Source of the DNA: an uncultured Prevotella sp.
GTDB taxonomy: Bacteria > Bacteroidota > Bacteroidia > Bacteroidales > Bacteroidaceae
DNA length: 14,271 bases
Direction: 5' to 3'
Assembly (NCBI GenBank): GCA_946999045.1
Contig: CAMQBR010000052.1
Span: 1-14,271 of the forward strand
How positions within the stretch are numbered: position 1 is the stretch's first letter; the number at the start of each line of letters is the position of its first letter. The translations under genes were made by a program, and so were the position numbers. Below the pieces are notes generated by a model, which saw nothing but the letters and a program-made list of their open reading frames with translations, was not told the origin of the DNA and searched no databases. Below are positions 13,965 to 14,271 of the stretch, piece by piece.

Positions 13965-14271
13965 ACTTTACATTGTAAATGATTGCAATATAGCATATAA
14001 ATAATTTCATAGTTGTGATATTTTTCTATACCTTTTACTATAGTTGAGCATTGACGCTCAACTAGAGTAATTATGAATATAAGAAAATGGAGAAGTTGCT
14101 TTTGAAATCCTCCGAAAGATTATGAATGCAGTACTATTCACTAAAATATGTCCTTAAAATGTAACGATATACGCATTTTGAATAAAGATATAGCAGAAAA
14201 CAAGGAACATACCGCAGCTCTTTCATTTAAGAATGAATTGAATACATAACTTCCCTTACCCGACTCATGTA
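13965..14271. other. Gene-poor right end with a hairpin and a tiny open frame
   Basis: No established gene is visible. A perfect 9-bp stem TAGTTGAGC/GCTCAACTA with loop ATTGAC lies at 14041-14064, without a T-tract on either side. A 33-codon frame from ATG 14148 to TAA 14249 (MSLKCNDIRILNKDIAENKE, then HTAALSFKNELNT) has no recognised homology. It could be the remains of a gene or chance. Smaller frames nearby are not credible. Confidence 0.35.

Noticed and set aside
1..14271. CRISPR array, tRNA or rRNA genes, phage or defence genes
   Set aside because: No regularly spaced repeats, no cloverleaf or rRNA-like sequence and no recognisable defence or phage proteins were found on either strand.

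Overview
The window looks like chromosomal DNA from a Bacteroidales bacterium, most likely a member of the Prevotellaceae. The evidence is low GC, weak or absent Shine-Dalgarno sites, several promoters with the Bacteroidetes -7 box TAnnTTTG (one with a well-spaced -33 TTTG), and Bacteroidetes-type versions of PurC, PhoH, UvrA, an M64 peptidase and a glucosaminidase-LysM protein. The genus is inferred from the style of the proteins, not from a marker gene.

Left part (1-4102), all on the minus strand. In transcription order it reads phoH, purC, a 527-bp gap filled with repeats, ubiE/menG, aroE, and the first 18 codons of a purM-type AIR synthase that runs off the left edge. These are housekeeping functions: a PhoH-type RNA-associated ATPase, two purine synthesis steps, the last methylation of menaquinone and one shikimate step. 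Two short non-coding elements lie between purC and ubiE: a degenerate repeat of about 114 bp and a 259-bp MITE-like element.

Middle (4103-7586). A 558-bp gene-free stretch upstream of phoH is followed by a minus-strand pair, a short FolK-like gene whose stop overlaps (ATGA) the start of a secreted M64 zinc peptidase. Divergent from it is a secreted glucosaminidase with two LysM repeats, carrying the best promoter in the window. A second copy of the MITE-like element lies directly behind that gene.

Right part (7587-14271). uvrA is intact. After it comes about 1.2 kb of broken insertion sequences: an IS982-like scrap, an IS30-family relic and an ISAs1-family relic. A perfect 20-bp inverted repeat with an 8-nt loop sits between the last two. 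A small secreted protein of unknown function (minus) and the replicative helicase gene dnaB (plus) follow. A third, truncated copy of the MITE-like element begins 3 nt after the dnaB stop.

The most notable signal is this repeat family. Three diverged copies share the end sequence GG(T/C)TCTATAAATTA. Each begins 3 to 24 nt behind a stop codon and each has the same end facing the upstream gene. Two copies carry an internal palindrome with one compensated base-pair change. This suggests a non-autonomous mobile element that settles at gene 3' ends, or works there as an RNA processing or termination structure. No complete novel multi-gene system is visible.
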